Source of the DNA: Flavobacterium sharifuzzamanii
Lineage (GTDB): Bacteria > Bacteroidota > Bacteroidia > Flavobacteriales > Flavobacteriaceae
Direction: 5' to 3'
DNA length: 64,000 nucleotides
NCBI RefSeq assembly: GCF_003254585.1
Contig: NZ_QJGZ01000042.1
Span: forward strand, 558,001-622,000
Below, piece by piece: positions 15,139 through 24,368 of this stretch. The notes beneath the pieces are model-generated. The model saw only the letters and a program-made list of their open reading frames with translations. It was not told the DNA's origin and did not search any database. The position numbers and the translations under genes were made by a program. How positions within the stretch are numbered: the stretch's first letter is position 1; each line of letters opens with the position of its first letter.

Positions 15139-16302
15139 TTACTCGATTTTCACGATTTGCCCTCTGTCATTCCTTGAATTACTTCCAATAATAAAACCTG
15201 TATTTTTGGGAAAAATTTTAAAAGTAACCTGCTTATCTTTAAGAGTTTCTATGATTTCGATACATTTTTTGAATGAAATATAGTGATTATCCAAAATGAT
15301 CTCTGCCTTTTTACCCTTTAAAATTAGCCACGAATTTACCATTTTTTCTCCTTTGAAATCTAAAAAACCAACTTTATTTTCCAAAATCGGAGCCAGTTTT
15401 TTAGCGAAATTCTCATTTTCGGAGTATAAAAAATAACTTTCCGGCAATGGGTTTTCTTTTGGTTTTCCTTGAAACATTTTAGCACTTGAAAACAAAAAAG
15501 CGCCAATTTGAATAAAAAAACTAAAGAACCATGATTTCTTAAAATGCTTTTGATAAAAGAAATTCATAGCCTCCTGAAAACGCATCATATATTTTTCGTC
15601 CTTTATTGTACTTTCTCCTTTATAATGCAAAACGGTAGTTTCATGAAAATAATAATTATTTTTTTGCATTTGTAAAGCGCGATACGACAGATCAATATCA
15701 TCGGCATACATGAAACAATTTTCATCAAAACCGTTTAAATTTTCATATAGTTTTCTTTCTAAAAACATAAAAGCTCCAACGAGAATATCTACCTTTCCAC
15801 TTTCATTTTCGCTTAAATGCTGAGCATAATATTGATTAAAAAGTTTTGCTTTAGGAAATATTTTATACAATCCGAAAATCTTTGTAAAGGCAACCCAAGG
15901 CGTTGGAATGCCACGTTTACTTTCTGGAAGAAATTGCCCTGTTCCATCAATTAATTTGCATCCAATGATCCCGAGATTAGTTTGCCTTTCGGCAAAAGCC
16001 AAAATCTTTGTAAAAGTATCTTCTGCAACGACAGTATCAGGATTCAAAATACAAACGTACTTTCCTTTCGCTTGACGAACACCAATATTATTGCCTTTTG
16101 GAAAACCAAAATTTTCTTTGTTTTCAATCAGTCTTACGTTTGGAAATTTTTCTTTCAACATCAAAACGCTTTCGTCTGATGAATTATTATCTATTATAAT
16201 AATTTCTGCATCGATTGACGCAATTGCTTCCTGAACACTTAAAATGCATAGTTCGAGAAAGTAGCGCACATTGTAATTTAAAATAACAACCGATAATTGC
16301 AT
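15139..16302 (-). CDS. Glycosyltransferase family 2 protein
   Basis: A 387-residue GT-A enzyme. It starts QLSVVILNYNVRYFLELCILSV, has IIIIDNNSSDESV (about 35-47) as the nucleotide-sugar binding loop, CILNPDTVVAE (about 83-93) carrying the metal-binding aspartate, and CFMYADDIDLSYRALQ (about 191-206). These match rhamnosyltransferase-like GT2 enzymes that build surface polysaccharide. The last 150 residues are less conserved, with one or two possible membrane-associated helices (SWFFSFFIQIGAFLFSS). It is read with the Omp85-like gene upstream on the same strand, 31 bp away, so the two may be cotranscribed. Confidence 0.9.
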   Translation of the reverse strand: MQLSVVILNYNVRYFLELCILSVQEAIASIDAEIIIIDNNSSDESVLMLKEKFPNVRLIENKENFGFPKGNNIGVRQAKGKYVCILNPDTVVAEDTFTKILAFAERQTNLGIIGCKLIDGTGQFLPESKRGIPTPWVAFTKIFGLYKIFPKAKLFNQYYAQHLSENESGKVDILVGAFMFLERKLYENLNGFDENCFMYADDIDLSYRALQMQKNNYYFHETTVLHYKGESTIKDEKYMMRFQEAMNFFYQKHFKKSWFFSFFIQIGAFLFSSAKMFQGKPKENPLPESYFLYSENENFAKKLAPILENKVGFLDFKGEKMVNSWLILKGKKAEIILDNHYISFKKCIEIIETLKDKQVTFKIFPKNTGFIIGSNSRNDRGQIVKIE

Positions 16303-16333
16303 GAAATATTGAGTCTGTAGATTTTGGCCGAAG

Positions 16334-17521
16334 TTAGAAATTTTCTGATAACCCTAAGCGAAGCGACCAATCGTTTTTACTGATTCCGTAATCTAAAGCC
16401 AGATTACTGCCATTGCGCTTATTCCATTTAATGCGAATTCCAGTTCCGACCGCTGGATTCCATTTTTTAAATTCATAGGTATCAAGTTTTGAAACCGAAG
16501 AAACATTAGTAAAAAAAACAGCGCCAAAAAATCCGTTTCGACTAATATCGGTTCTGTATTCGGTTTCAAAATAAATTAAAGCATTGCTGCGATATCTATT
16601 TTTGGTGAATCCGCGTCCCGTTTTTCCTTCACGATCCCAGCCAATACTTGGTAAATCCAGATAATGTGGTTTCCCGCCAAAAGTTGACCAAAAGAATGCG
16701 CGTGAAGCCCAAACCCGATGTTTGGTTTTACTAAAAGAATGATATTTTCGGGCATCAAAATATATAGACTGCCATTTATCGCCTTCTACCCCGCTGGTAT
16801 TTAATCGTAAATCAGCTTCAACGTACAAACCTTGTTCGGGATTAATAATATTTTCTCTAGAATCGTACAAACCTTGAATTGCAAATCCGAAAGAAGTCTC
16901 GTCTGAATAATCGCCATTCATATACTTATAATAATCTGTTTCTCCGTCTATATAAGATTCTTCAGAAATATTTTTATAATTGTCAAAAAGAAAACCAACT
17001 CCCAACCGGTAATTGCCAACAATCTGCCTTGTAATAAACTGGTAAAAACGCCATTGCTGATAATCGAGCGTTGACATTTCTTTTTCTGAATTGTCGGTGC
17101 CTAATCCGTAAGTATCTTGAGGATAAATCATATACCGATAATCTCCCATAAGATTCCATTTATTGTCACTGGTATAAATATAAGATTGGATCGGAAATAC
17201 AAATTGATTGCTGAAACTAAAATATGGCGAAAAGGTAATTTGAGACATTTTGGTTTTTTCTGCATCTCCCAAATAAAAAGTAGTCAGAAAAGAAACAACC
17301 AAACCATTGCTTGAATTTACGCCTACAGGAACAGGCAGTAAAGAAAAAGTTAGTTTTCGTTTTCGATCTGGGCGAATGGTATCCTGTTTATCAAAAATTT
17401 TATGAATGACATCTAAGATATCCCGAGTTCCCACGGCCGTGCTGTCATTTTGAGCCTGACAAAACGATCCAATTAAAAATAAAATTAAGATGTATTTAAT
17501 TTTTAAACTATTCACACGCAA
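16334..17521 (-). CDS. Omp85/BamA-type outer-membrane beta-barrel protein
   Basis: A 395-residue protein with signal peptide LKIKYILILFLIGSFCQAQ and a C-terminal 16-strand-like beta barrel ending DWSLRLGLSENF, with the terminal aromatic typical of outer-membrane proteins. GRGFTKNRYRSNALIYFETEYR (about 314-335) is the Omp85 pattern of the conserved RGF loop followed by a strand. It has no POTRA domains in front of the barrel, so it is a short Omp85 relative. No ATG fits: the start is TTG at 17521 or the in-frame GTG at 17515. It precedes the GT2 gene. Function unknown, perhaps lipid or protein export. Confidence 0.83.
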   Translation of the reverse strand: MRVNSLKIKYILILFLIGSFCQAQNDSTAVGTRDILDVIHKIFDKQDTIRPDRKRKLTFSLLPVPVGVNSSNGLVVSFLTTFYLGDAEKTKMSQITFSPYFSFSNQFVFPIQSYIYTSDNKWNLMGDYRYMIYPQDTYGLGTDNSEKEMSTLDYQQWRFYQFITRQIVGNYRLGVGFLFDNYKNISEESYIDGETDYYKYMNGDYSDETSFGFAIQGLYDSRENIINPEQGLYVEADLRLNTSGVEGDKWQSIYFDARKYHSFSKTKHRVWASRAFFWSTFGGKPHYLDLPSIGWDREGKTGRGFTKNRYRSNALIYFETEYRTDISRNGFFGAVFFTNVSSVSKLDTYEFKKWNPAVGTGIRIKWNKRNGSNLALDYGISKNDWSLRLGLSENF

Positions 17522-17639
17522 TGTCTTAAAAACCGTCTCTTACAAATTTAAAATTTTATTAAGAATAAATTCAAAATTTTGTTCGAATAAAAAAGATTTT
17601 TAAATGATACAAAAAAATTATATTTGAAATGATAAACTT

Positions 17640-18221
17640 ATGATTTTGAAAAACTTGCAAACACTTCGTATTTTTCTTTTTTTACCATTAATGCTACTAT
17701 TGGGCTTTTCTGCAAAAAGTCAGAAGAATGAAACAAATCTCGTAAAATCGAATAAATGGTTTATTGCTGGGCCAGCACTAGAAAATGAAGAAGAAATCAA
17801 CAAAACTAGACTAGAAAAAGGAATCGTTGCAGTTACAGCAAAAGACAATCCGAAAGGAGAAATAGAATTGAATGTCATGATTACACCTTCTGAAATTAAT
17901 GATGGAGTTCCAACTAATCTTCCAGATAATTCCAAATTAGTAGAAATTACCTATCAGTCAACCCAAATTATAAAATTACAAGCAAGAGAAGGAAATAAAG
18001 AAGGGACAGGTTGTGTACATGGAGGTTCGCATCCGAGAGTTACTATTCCCGCTTCTCCAAAGCATTTTTCTACCATAAAAATTCCTTGGTCAGATTTTAG
18101 GCAAGACGAACTTTCTAATGGAAAACTTTTGAATATCCATAATCTATGCAAATTCAATTTTGTCAATTATAATCCAGTTTCTGGTTCTGTTTTAAAGATA
18201 AAATCGGTTATTATTTTTTAG
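17640..18221 (+). CDS. Secreted protein, unknown, possibly carbohydrate binding
   Basis: A 193-residue protein with a long N-terminal hydrophobic signal (MILKNLQTLRIFLFLPLMLLLGFSAKSQ). The rest is beta-rich: KLVEITYQSTQIIKLQAREGN (about 101-121), GTGCVHGGSHPRVTIPASPKHFSTIKIPWSDFR (about 124-156) and NLCKFNFVNYNPVSGSVLKIKSVIIF at the end. The pattern of a strand with TIKIPWSDF and a closing LKIKSVIIF is like carbohydrate-binding or CIA30-type jelly rolls. I do not identify the family. Two cysteines (C126 in GTGCVH and C171 in NLCKF) could form a disulfide. Confidence 0.55.
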   Translation: MILKNLQTLRIFLFLPLMLLLGFSAKSQKNETNLVKSNKWFIAGPALENEEEINKTRLEKGIVAVTAKDNPKGEIELNVMITPSEINDGVPTNLPDNSKLVEITYQSTQIIKLQAREGNKEGTGCVHGGSHPRVTIPASPKHFSTIKIPWSDFRQDELSNGKLLNIHNLCKFNFVNYNPVSGSVLKIKSVIIF

Positions 18222-18228
18222 TTTTTTT

Positions 18229-18452
18229 GTTTCAGGTTTCAAGTTTCAGGTTCCAAGTTTTATTCGGAACGTGAAATCTAAAACTTGAAATATCTCCTGT
18301 ATTTTTAACGCAAAGCACGCGAGATTTGTTCTAGGTTCAACTCACTAGAAATGTAAAGTTCGCAAAGCTTTGTCTAAAAAACTTTGCGAACCTTACATAT
18401 ACCTTTGTGTTCTTTGCGGTTAAGTTCAACAACTTGAAACTTGAAACTTGAA
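18229..18452. repeat. Nested palindromic phrase repeat
   Basis: Three nested levels are visible. The outer arms are TTTCAAGTTTCAGG phrases at 18233-18254 against CTTGAAACTTGAAACTTG at 18432-18451. The middle arms are AACGCAAAGCACG against TGTGTTCTTTGCGGTT. The inner stem is TGTAAAGTTCGCAAAG (18352-18367) with CTTTGCGAACCTTACA (18382-18397), 15 of 16 paired. It fills the gap between convergent genes and probably terminates both. Confidence 0.65.
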
Positions 18453-18455
18453 ACT

Positions 18456-19646
18456 CTAAAGATGCAGTTGAATTTTATATCGGTTTAAAATCTTCATTAC
18501 AAAAAGCATAATTATTGAAAATACCAGAGACCATAAAATTCCCGGAACTCCTACTCTGAAATATCCTGGTATTATATGAAAGTTAAATGCTTTACAGAAA
18601 TAGTAAATAACGCCTGGCAAAATATAAATCAATAACGGATTGGCAGCTGCTGGCATAAAAAACTCACTCCATTTGGTCTGTTTTTTAACTTCCATCAGCC
18701 AATACAGAAAATAGAAAAGAGCTGTACAAATTGTTGCCGAGAACATTGTCCAAGATGGTGTTCCTTTTATTTTTGATATTCCGAAATACGGACGGAGTAA
18801 AATCGCTGTTATTGTAAATAAAGCAATAAAGCCAATTACGGGCCAATTGATTTTAGAACTAATTTTTCGATCAAAAAACAATAATGAAATTATAATTCCA
18901 GCCGAAGTCAGAGAAACATGTGTAAGATGTCCTGCTATAAAACTCAACCAAGAAGTGCTTTGAACAAAAGAGTTTTCAATTAAATTAAGAGAATTCATAG
19001 CAACAGCAAAAACTAGAAAAGCAATCATTGCCCATAGATTTCCTGAAACGAGCCAGTAATAAATTACCGTAAAAAGATACGCCCAACCTATCAACCCAAG
19101 AATTCCCCACCATTTTGGTGTCATTCCGCGATCTCCAGTATCTTGCACATAAATGAAATAAAGTGCTACAAGTACTAAAATCCCTCCATATTGAAGCACA
19201 TTTTTTAACCAAACAGGAAAATCTTTTGGATATTTATTCCAAATTGGAATAGGCATGCTATAAGCCAAAAGTCCCCAAAATGCAGGCGCGATAATCATTT
19301 TTGTCGCATCATAGCCATACTCGGCATTGACCATAAAAACACCAATCACAATAAGTGCAATAGCTCTCTTAAGAGTATGTGTCCAAATTGTTTTTGGACT
19401 GTCTTTTTTTATAAGTCTGGCATTAAAAGCAAACGGAATGGACATTCCGACAATGAATAAAAAAGCAGGAAAAACTAAATCAACAAAAGTCATGGCATCT
19501 GCATCTGCGGGCATGTGTTTCATCCATTGCGGCACGTTTTGAATACTCGCAAGTTCATTTACAAAAATCATTACAAAAATGGTAATTCCACGCAAAGCAT
19601 CAATAGAAATAATACGCTGATTAAACAGATTCTCTTTTATTTTCAT
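18456..19646 (-). CDS. DUF5009/HGSNAT-like membrane acyltransferase (paralogue 2)
   Basis: A 396-residue protein with about 10-11 membrane segments: RIISIDALRGITIFVMIFVNELA at the N-terminus and FVDLVFPAFLFIVGMSIPFAF at about 53-73. It shares the SIDALRG and FPAFLFIVGMSIP signatures with the protein at 3561-4832 but differs elsewhere, so the window holds two paralogues of this family. It probably acylates a sugar at the membrane. It is a single gene, with phrase repeats in the gap downstream. Confidence 0.8.
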   Translation of the reverse strand: MKIKENLFNQRIISIDALRGITIFVMIFVNELASIQNVPQWMKHMPADADAMTFVDLVFPAFLFIVGMSIPFAFNARLIKKDSPKTIWTHTLKRAIALIVIGVFMVNAEYGYDATKMIIAPAFWGLLAYSMPIPIWNKYPKDFPVWLKNVLQYGGILVLVALYFIYVQDTGDRGMTPKWWGILGLIGWAYLFTVIYYWLVSGNLWAMIAFLVFAVAMNSLNLIENSFVQSTSWLSFIAGHLTHVSLTSAGIIISLLFFDRKISSKINWPVIGFIALFTITAILLRPYFGISKIKGTPSWTMFSATICTALFYFLYWLMEVKKQTKWSEFFMPAAANPLLIYILPGVIYYFCKAFNFHIIPGYFRVGVPGILWSLVFSIIMLFVMKILNRYKIQLHL

Positions 19647-19757
19647 AATTTTTTACTTTTTTACTAAAAATCAAATATAGTATAATTCTAAAATGTCTTG
19701 TTACAAATTCTCGACTAATTTTGCGCGTTATAAAACTGATTTATACATTTTTGTTAC

Positions 19758-20495
19758 ATGTTATCATTCCTCAAATCAAAACCCGCATTAAAAGAACTGC
19801 TTGATGGCACTTTTGTAGATATTCATTCTCATATTTTACCGGGAATTGACGACGGAGCAAAAAACATGGCAAAATCAATTGAATTGGTTTCGGCTTTGCA
19901 TAAACTCGGAGTTTCTCAAATTGTAACAACGCCACACATCAACCATTATGTTTGGAATAATTCTCCTGAAATTATTCGACCTAAACTTCTAGAGACCCAA
20001 AAAGCATTAGAAGAAAATAAAATTGAAATACCTGTTCAGGCTGCTGCCGAATATTTTATAGATAGCTGGTTCGAAAATCATTTTAAAGAAGAAAAACTTC
20101 TAACATTAAAAGATAATTATGTTTTGGTAGAGATTTCTTATCTAAATGCTCCACTAAATATTTACAAAACCATTTTTGAGATACAAGTAGCGGGCTACAT
20201 TCCTGTTTTGGCTCATCCAGAAAGATATGTTTTTTACCACAACAAGTTTTCAGAATATGAAAAACTAAAAAATGCAGGCTGTCTTTTTCAGCTAAATCTG
20301 CTTTCTACTGTAGAATATTACGGTTCGCCGATTGCTAAAATGGCAGACGATCTTCTAGCCAAAGGAATGTATGATTTTTGCGGAACTGATGTTCATCATA
20401 AAAAACATATTGCGGCTTTTGAAGATAAAATAAAAATCAAAAATATGGATTCTTTAAAGAAAGTTATTGCTAATAATCAGTTTTTTAAATCCTGA
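19758..20495 (+). CDS. CpsB/YwqE-type tyrosine-protein phosphatase (PHP fold)
   Basis: A 245-residue metal-dependent phosphatase. The N-terminal motif FVDIHSHILPGIDDGAKN (19-36, ligands D21, H23, H25) is that of the CpsB/CapC/YwqE family. VTTPHINHYVW, VLAHPERY (about 153-160) and FCGTDVHHKKH (about 211-221) supply further metal ligands. These enzymes dephosphorylate the tyrosine-rich tail of polysaccharide co-polymerase kinases and so regulate chain length. It is convergent with the sugar transferase gene 5 bp downstream, and both serve surface polysaccharide synthesis. The kinase itself is not in this window. Confidence 0.92.
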   Translation: MLSFLKSKPALKELLDGTFVDIHSHILPGIDDGAKNMAKSIELVSALHKLGVSQIVTTPHINHYVWNNSPEIIRPKLLETQKALEENKIEIPVQAAAEYFIDSWFENHFKEEKLLTLKDNYVLVEISYLNAPLNIYKTIFEIQVAGYIPVLAHPERYVFYHNKFSEYEKLKNAGCLFQLNLLSTVEYYGSPIAKMADDLLAKGMYDFCGTDVHHKKHIAAFEDKIKIKNMDSLKKVIANNQFFKS

Positions 20496-20500
20496 AAAGC

Positions 20501-21919
20501 TTAATAAGCGTTTTCTTCGCCTTTAAAAATATTGATAACGGTTTTTACAATAATTTTAATATCAAGCAAAAAACTCCAGTTCTCGATATACCAGATGTCA
20601 TATTCTACCCTATTTTCCATATCGCTCAAGACTTTTGTTTCTCCTCTAAAACCATTTACCTGCGCCCAGCCAGTAATTCCTGGTTTAGCATATTGCCGTA
20701 CCAAATAATTATTGATAAGATCGCTGTACTCTTTTGCAAGATTAACCATGTGTGGCCTTGGCCCTACAACGGACATATCTCCAAGAAAAACATTAAAAAA
20801 TTGCGGCAGTTCGTCTATACTTGTTTTACGGATAAAAGCACCAAATTTAGTAATTCGACTATCTCCTTTTTCTGCTTGTTTATTATGCGCCAGACCATTT
20901 ACATACATGCTCCTAAACTTTATGCACATAAACGATCTATTGTCTCTCCCGGATCTTTCCTGCTTAAAAAAAATAGGCCCTGGTGATTCTAATTTTATAA
21001 TGAGCATAATAATTGGGAATAGCCATGGAAAAATAAGTAGAATTACAAGACCCGAAAAACAGATATCGAAAGCCTTTTTCAAAAGTCTGTTAGAAGCAAA
21101 TTCTAACGGTTCTGGACGAAACATTAAAACGGGCATATTTTCATAAAAAGCAACTTCTACTTTACTTGCTTTTGTGTAAAGCTGAAAATCTGGAATGAAT
21201 TTGATACGAATCATATTTTGTTCGCAAATTCTAGTCAATTCATTAATAATTTCGATGTTATCGATATGCAATGCAACATACATTTCGTCAATTTTTTTAC
21301 CTGCAACAAACTTTTCAACATCGTCAAATTTCCCAATAATTAAAGCTGGATCAACAATTTGATTATTATTTGTTTCATCAAAAAAACCTAAAAACCTATA
21401 TCCGAATGTAAGGTCTTTTGCAAGCACTTTACGAATTTTTTCACCCGATATAGTAGCACCTACTATTATAAAAGTCTTAAAATTATATCCTTTTGCACGA
21501 ACATATTTTAAAAGCTTCATTGACAAATAACGCGAAATCATCAGCAACCCAAAAAATATCAGGTAAAAATAAACTAGACGAAGTCTTGAAATATCATTGT
21601 ATTTTAAATAAACAACGAATATTGACACTAAAGCGGCATGAATAGAAATCTTTTTGATTGTTCTCCATAATATCGATTCTATCGGTTCTACCCTTACGCT
21701 TCGATTAGAATCTTTTTGAAGTAGTAAAGCAACCCAAATTAAAATGGCCAAAAGCGAAATTGTTCTTTCGTCCTTGGACAATAGTTTATCCAAATTGCCA
21801 AACCTTGCCAGTGCAGAAAGAATGGTCGCAAGATTTAATAATACAACATCAACTACTACAAACAAAAGTTTATAATAACGTGAGATTCGGTAGTGTGATA
21901 ATTTTTGTAAAATTTTCAT
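20501..21919 (-). CDS. Polyprenyl-phosphate sugar-1-phosphate transferase (WcaJ type)
   Basis: A 472-residue membrane enzyme. Four N-terminal membrane helices are followed by a Rossmann-like nucleotide-binding domain (GYNFKTFIIVGATISGEKIRKVL at about 145-167) and then the catalytic sugar transferase domain: FDICFSGLVILLIFPWLFPIIM, ESPGPIFFKQERSGRD, IKFRSMY and ELPQFFNVFLGDMSVVGPRPHM. The enzyme moves hexose-1-phosphate onto undecaprenyl phosphate to begin surface polysaccharide synthesis. The frame is open from a GTG at 21985, but MKILQKLSHYRISRYYK at 21919 gives the normal family N-terminus. Confidence 0.93.
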   Translation of the reverse strand: MKILQKLSHYRISRYYKLLFVVVDVVLLNLATILSALARFGNLDKLLSKDERTISLLAILIWVALLLQKDSNRSVRVEPIESILWRTIKKISIHAALVSIFVVYLKYNDISRLRLVYFYLIFFGLLMISRYLSMKLLKYVRAKGYNFKTFIIVGATISGEKIRKVLAKDLTFGYRFLGFFDETNNNQIVDPALIIGKFDDVEKFVAGKKIDEMYVALHIDNIEIINELTRICEQNMIRIKFIPDFQLYTKASKVEVAFYENMPVLMFRPEPLEFASNRLLKKAFDICFSGLVILLIFPWLFPIIMLIIKLESPGPIFFKQERSGRDNRSFMCIKFRSMYVNGLAHNKQAEKGDSRITKFGAFIRKTSIDELPQFFNVFLGDMSVVGPRPHMVNLAKEYSDLINNYLVRQYAKPGITGWAQVNGFRGETKVLSDMENRVEYDIWYIENWSFLLDIKIIVKTVINIFKGEENAY

Positions 21920-22067
21920 TGCGGGGCTTCGTTTTATCCAAGAGAATAAAAAAACGTTTACACTTAAAGTGATGCAAAATAACACTTAAATTATATTTTT
22001 TAAATACTTATTTCTTCCTATTATTTAAAACTTTACTTTTATCTTATGCAGACTTAACATTGCACTC

Positions 22068-23039
22068 ATGCTAAAAATTCTTTTTTTCTTCCTGACCATC
22101 ACTACTTCAGCTTATTCACAAATCTCTGGCTGTACAGACCCACAGGCACAAAACTACAGTTCTGTATCTAGCCAAAATGATGGAAATTGCAACTATAAAA
22201 ACCTGAAGCTAAAACCGAAATATTCTTTTCAGCTAAGCGATTCATTAAAAGAAACTTCTGGGCTGATTGCTTTTGAAAATCTGCTTTGGACACACAATGA
22301 TGATCACGACAAAACGATTTATGGATTAGATTCTTTAGGAAAAATTAAAAAGAAAATTGTTTTGGAACAGGCAGTGAATCAAGACTGGGAAGAAATTTCG
22401 CAAGATAGTTCAAATATCTATATTGGGGATTTTGGAAACAATTATTCTGGAAATCGATCGGATTTGAAAATTCTTAAAATCGAGAAAAAATCTTTTCTGG
22501 AAGGTAATCCAAATATTGAAACCATTTCGTTCACCTATTCCGATCAAACCGATTTTTCTGCTTCAAAACCTAACAAAACTGATTTTGACTGCGAAGCTTT
22601 TATTGTTTCCAAAGACAGTATTTATCTATTTACCAAACAATGGAAATCATCCAAAACCAATATTTATGTTTTGTCGAAACAAAAAGGAACCCAAACTGCA
22701 AAATTTAAAACAACACTCGACACTAAAGGTTTGGTTACTGGCGCAACCTATTTAGAAGATAAAAAACTCATTACTTTGTGCGGCTATAGCAAGGTTGGAA
22801 AACCATTTTTATATCTACTTTACGATTTTAAAAATCAGGATTTTTTGTCTGGAAACAAAAGGCGAATCGACTTAAAACTTCCCTTTCATCAAGTAGAAGG
22901 AATTGCAACAAAAGACGGACTTCATTATTTTATTACAAACGAATCTCTGGTTCGAAAACCTGTTTTAAACAATCCGCAACAAATTCATTACTTAGATTTG
23001 AGTTCAATTTTAAGTCAATATATCAAGATGCAGAAATAG
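22068..23039 (+). CDS. Secreted beta-propeller-like protein with a GCTD motif
   Basis: A 323-residue protein with a signal peptide (MLKILFFFLTITTSAYSQ). Right after the cleavage comes SGCTDPQAQNYSSVSSQNDGNCNY, the GCTDPxAxNY...DGxCxY motif with two cysteines seen in secreted flavobacterial proteins. The rest repeats short strand pairs of a propeller: GLIAFENLLWTHNDD, YIGDFGNNYSGNR, CEAFIVSKDSIYLFTKQW, GATYLEDKKLITLCGY and QVEGIATKDGLHYFITNES. A related sequence layout appears at 62299-63135. It overlaps the convergent DUF4386 gene by 17 bp. Function unknown. Confidence 0.65.
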   Translation: MLKILFFFLTITTSAYSQISGCTDPQAQNYSSVSSQNDGNCNYKNLKLKPKYSFQLSDSLKETSGLIAFENLLWTHNDDHDKTIYGLDSLGKIKKKIVLEQAVNQDWEEISQDSSNIYIGDFGNNYSGNRSDLKILKIEKKSFLEGNPNIETISFTYSDQTDFSASKPNKTDFDCEAFIVSKDSIYLFTKQWKSSKTNIYVLSKQKGTQTAKFKTTLDTKGLVTGATYLEDKKLITLCGYSKVGKPFLYLLYDFKNQDFLSGNKRRIDLKLPFHQVEGIATKDGLHYFITNESLVRKPVLNNPQQIHYLDLSSILSQYIKMQK

Positions 23040-23712
23040 CTTTATTTTTTGCCCCCATTATTAAAAGCCATAAACACGTCCCGATTTCTCCGAGACTTGC
23101 TGGAAGTCGGACATAAGATGATATTCCAAGTTCAGAATAACTAGGGAACAATGTATTGGCAAAGAAATTTATCAAATAGCCCAGACAGCCAAGCATTAAT
23201 AATATTCCGAAAAATTTGGGAATTATTCCAGATTTGAAGATTAAATAACCAAGCGGAAACAACCAAAGTCCCCAAAATATCTGAACAATTAGATTTCCAT
23301 AATCATATTGATTTAGATAAAACATAACCTGTTCGGCATCTTTATGATGAGAACCGATAATAGAAAGCACTGCAAATTTATTCTGCATGTTTATAAACGA
23401 AATCGGTACGCTTACAACTGCCAAAACAACCATATATATTGCATATGTTTCATTAACTGGTTTTAATAGTTTATACAAAACCAAAGGTAGAAATAGAAAA
23501 AAAGTATAACAAATTAAACTGCTTACAATACCTAGCCTGAAAAGAAATTCAGATTCAGAAATATTATTAAAAGTCACAGAAGCATTATCCCAGACAATTA
23601 ATTTCGAAGGAACATATCCTAAGCTAAAAATCCCAGTTAGCACCACTACTAAATACAACAAACCGGCAATTCGCCCAGTAGTTCTATACGACAGATTTGA
23701 TTCTTGATTCAT
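23023..23712 (-). CDS. DUF4386 membrane protein
   Basis: A 229-residue integral membrane protein with six or seven hydrophobic segments: RTTGRIAGLLYLVVVLTGIFSLGYVP at the N-terminus, then several helices and a final LPASLGEIGTCLWLLIMGAK. The N-terminal RxAGxLYLxxxxxG and the closing LxEIGxxLWLL are hallmarks of DUF4386, whose function is unknown. It is encoded with the following small membrane protein gene upstream, 20 bp away, on the same strand. Confidence 0.8.
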   Translation of the reverse strand: MNQESNLSYRTTGRIAGLLYLVVVLTGIFSLGYVPSKLIVWDNASVTFNNISESEFLFRLGIVSSLICYTFFLFLPLVLYKLLKPVNETYAIYMVVLAVVSVPISFINMQNKFAVLSIIGSHHKDAEQVMFYLNQYDYGNLIVQIFWGLWLFPLGYLIFKSGIIPKFFGILLMLGCLGYLINFFANTLFPSYSELGISSYVRLPASLGEIGTCLWLLIMGAKNKAISAS

Positions 23713-23732
23713 GCTTTTATCTTTTTAAAAAT

Positions 23733-24164
23733 TTAAACCTGTTTTGGCCATTTCAATGCAGTCCAAAATATTATTGATGTCAGAACACTTTCTATCAATG
23801 CGAAAAAAACGTAAAAACTCCACCATGGTGCAATTGTCGTAAAAGCGATTAAAAGCATTATTAGTGTATAAATAATTCCAAAAATCATATTGAGTAGACG
23901 GTTAAATTTTGGTTTTAAAACAACCGATGCAACAACCATTAATGCTGGAATTGCCATTAAAATTGCAGCAAGAAATAATTTTACTGGAGAATCAAGAAGT
24001 GTATCCCCGCTTATGAAATCCTCTACTTTTTTAGGAACATAGAGAGAAAAATAATCTCCATATATATAACAAAACATTACTGAAGTCCATAATGTCGCAA
24101 GTTTGATTTTGGGATTGATTCTAAAATCTTCGTAACCACTTGTATTTATTTGTTTCTCGCTCAT
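23733..24164 (-). CDS. DUF6326-like small membrane protein
   Basis: A 143-residue protein starting MSEKQINTSGYEDFRINPKIKL with four hydrophobic segments. KLATLWTSVMFCYIYGDYFSLYVPKKVEDF (about 21-50) is the pattern I associate with DUF6326, though I cannot check it. The earlier ATG at 24221 lies before a likely promoter (a TATTTG box near 24184), so the start at 24164 is preferred. It is placed directly before the DUF4386 gene and the two likely form an operon. Function unknown. Confidence 0.68.
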   Translation of the reverse strand: MSEKQINTSGYEDFRINPKIKLATLWTSVMFCYIYGDYFSLYVPKKVEDFISGDTLLDSPVKLFLAAILMAIPALMVVASVVLKPKFNRLLNMIFGIIYTLIMLLIAFTTIAPWWSFYVFFALIESVLTSIIFWTALKWPKQV

Positions 24165-24304
24165 GTTTAAGGAATTAAATTTCAAATATGACGAATGTAT
24201 TTTTAAAATGTTACAATCCATTTTTACAATCAGCTTCCTTACTGATTTTATAAAAGCATGAAAACCAGTTTTAAAACCCGTTTTTTTTCTCTAGTTCAAA
24301 AACC

Positions 24305-24312
24305 TATCTTTG
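24305..24312 (+). promoter_or_regulatory. Candidate -7 promoter box for the ABC-F gene
   Basis: TATCTTTG matches the Bacteroidota TAnnTTTG box and lies 57 bp before the start codon at 24369. No convincing TTG -33 box is at the right spacing. Confidence 0.45.
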
Positions 24313-24368
24313 CGCATTATTATTAGAGTTTTAATTAATAGAGACTGATATTTCAGTTAAAAATCTTC

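Noticed and set aside
20712..21146. 144-residue open frame on the plus strand
   Set aside because: It lies antisense inside the sugar transferase gene, whose motifs are intact; the composition is that of a shadow frame.
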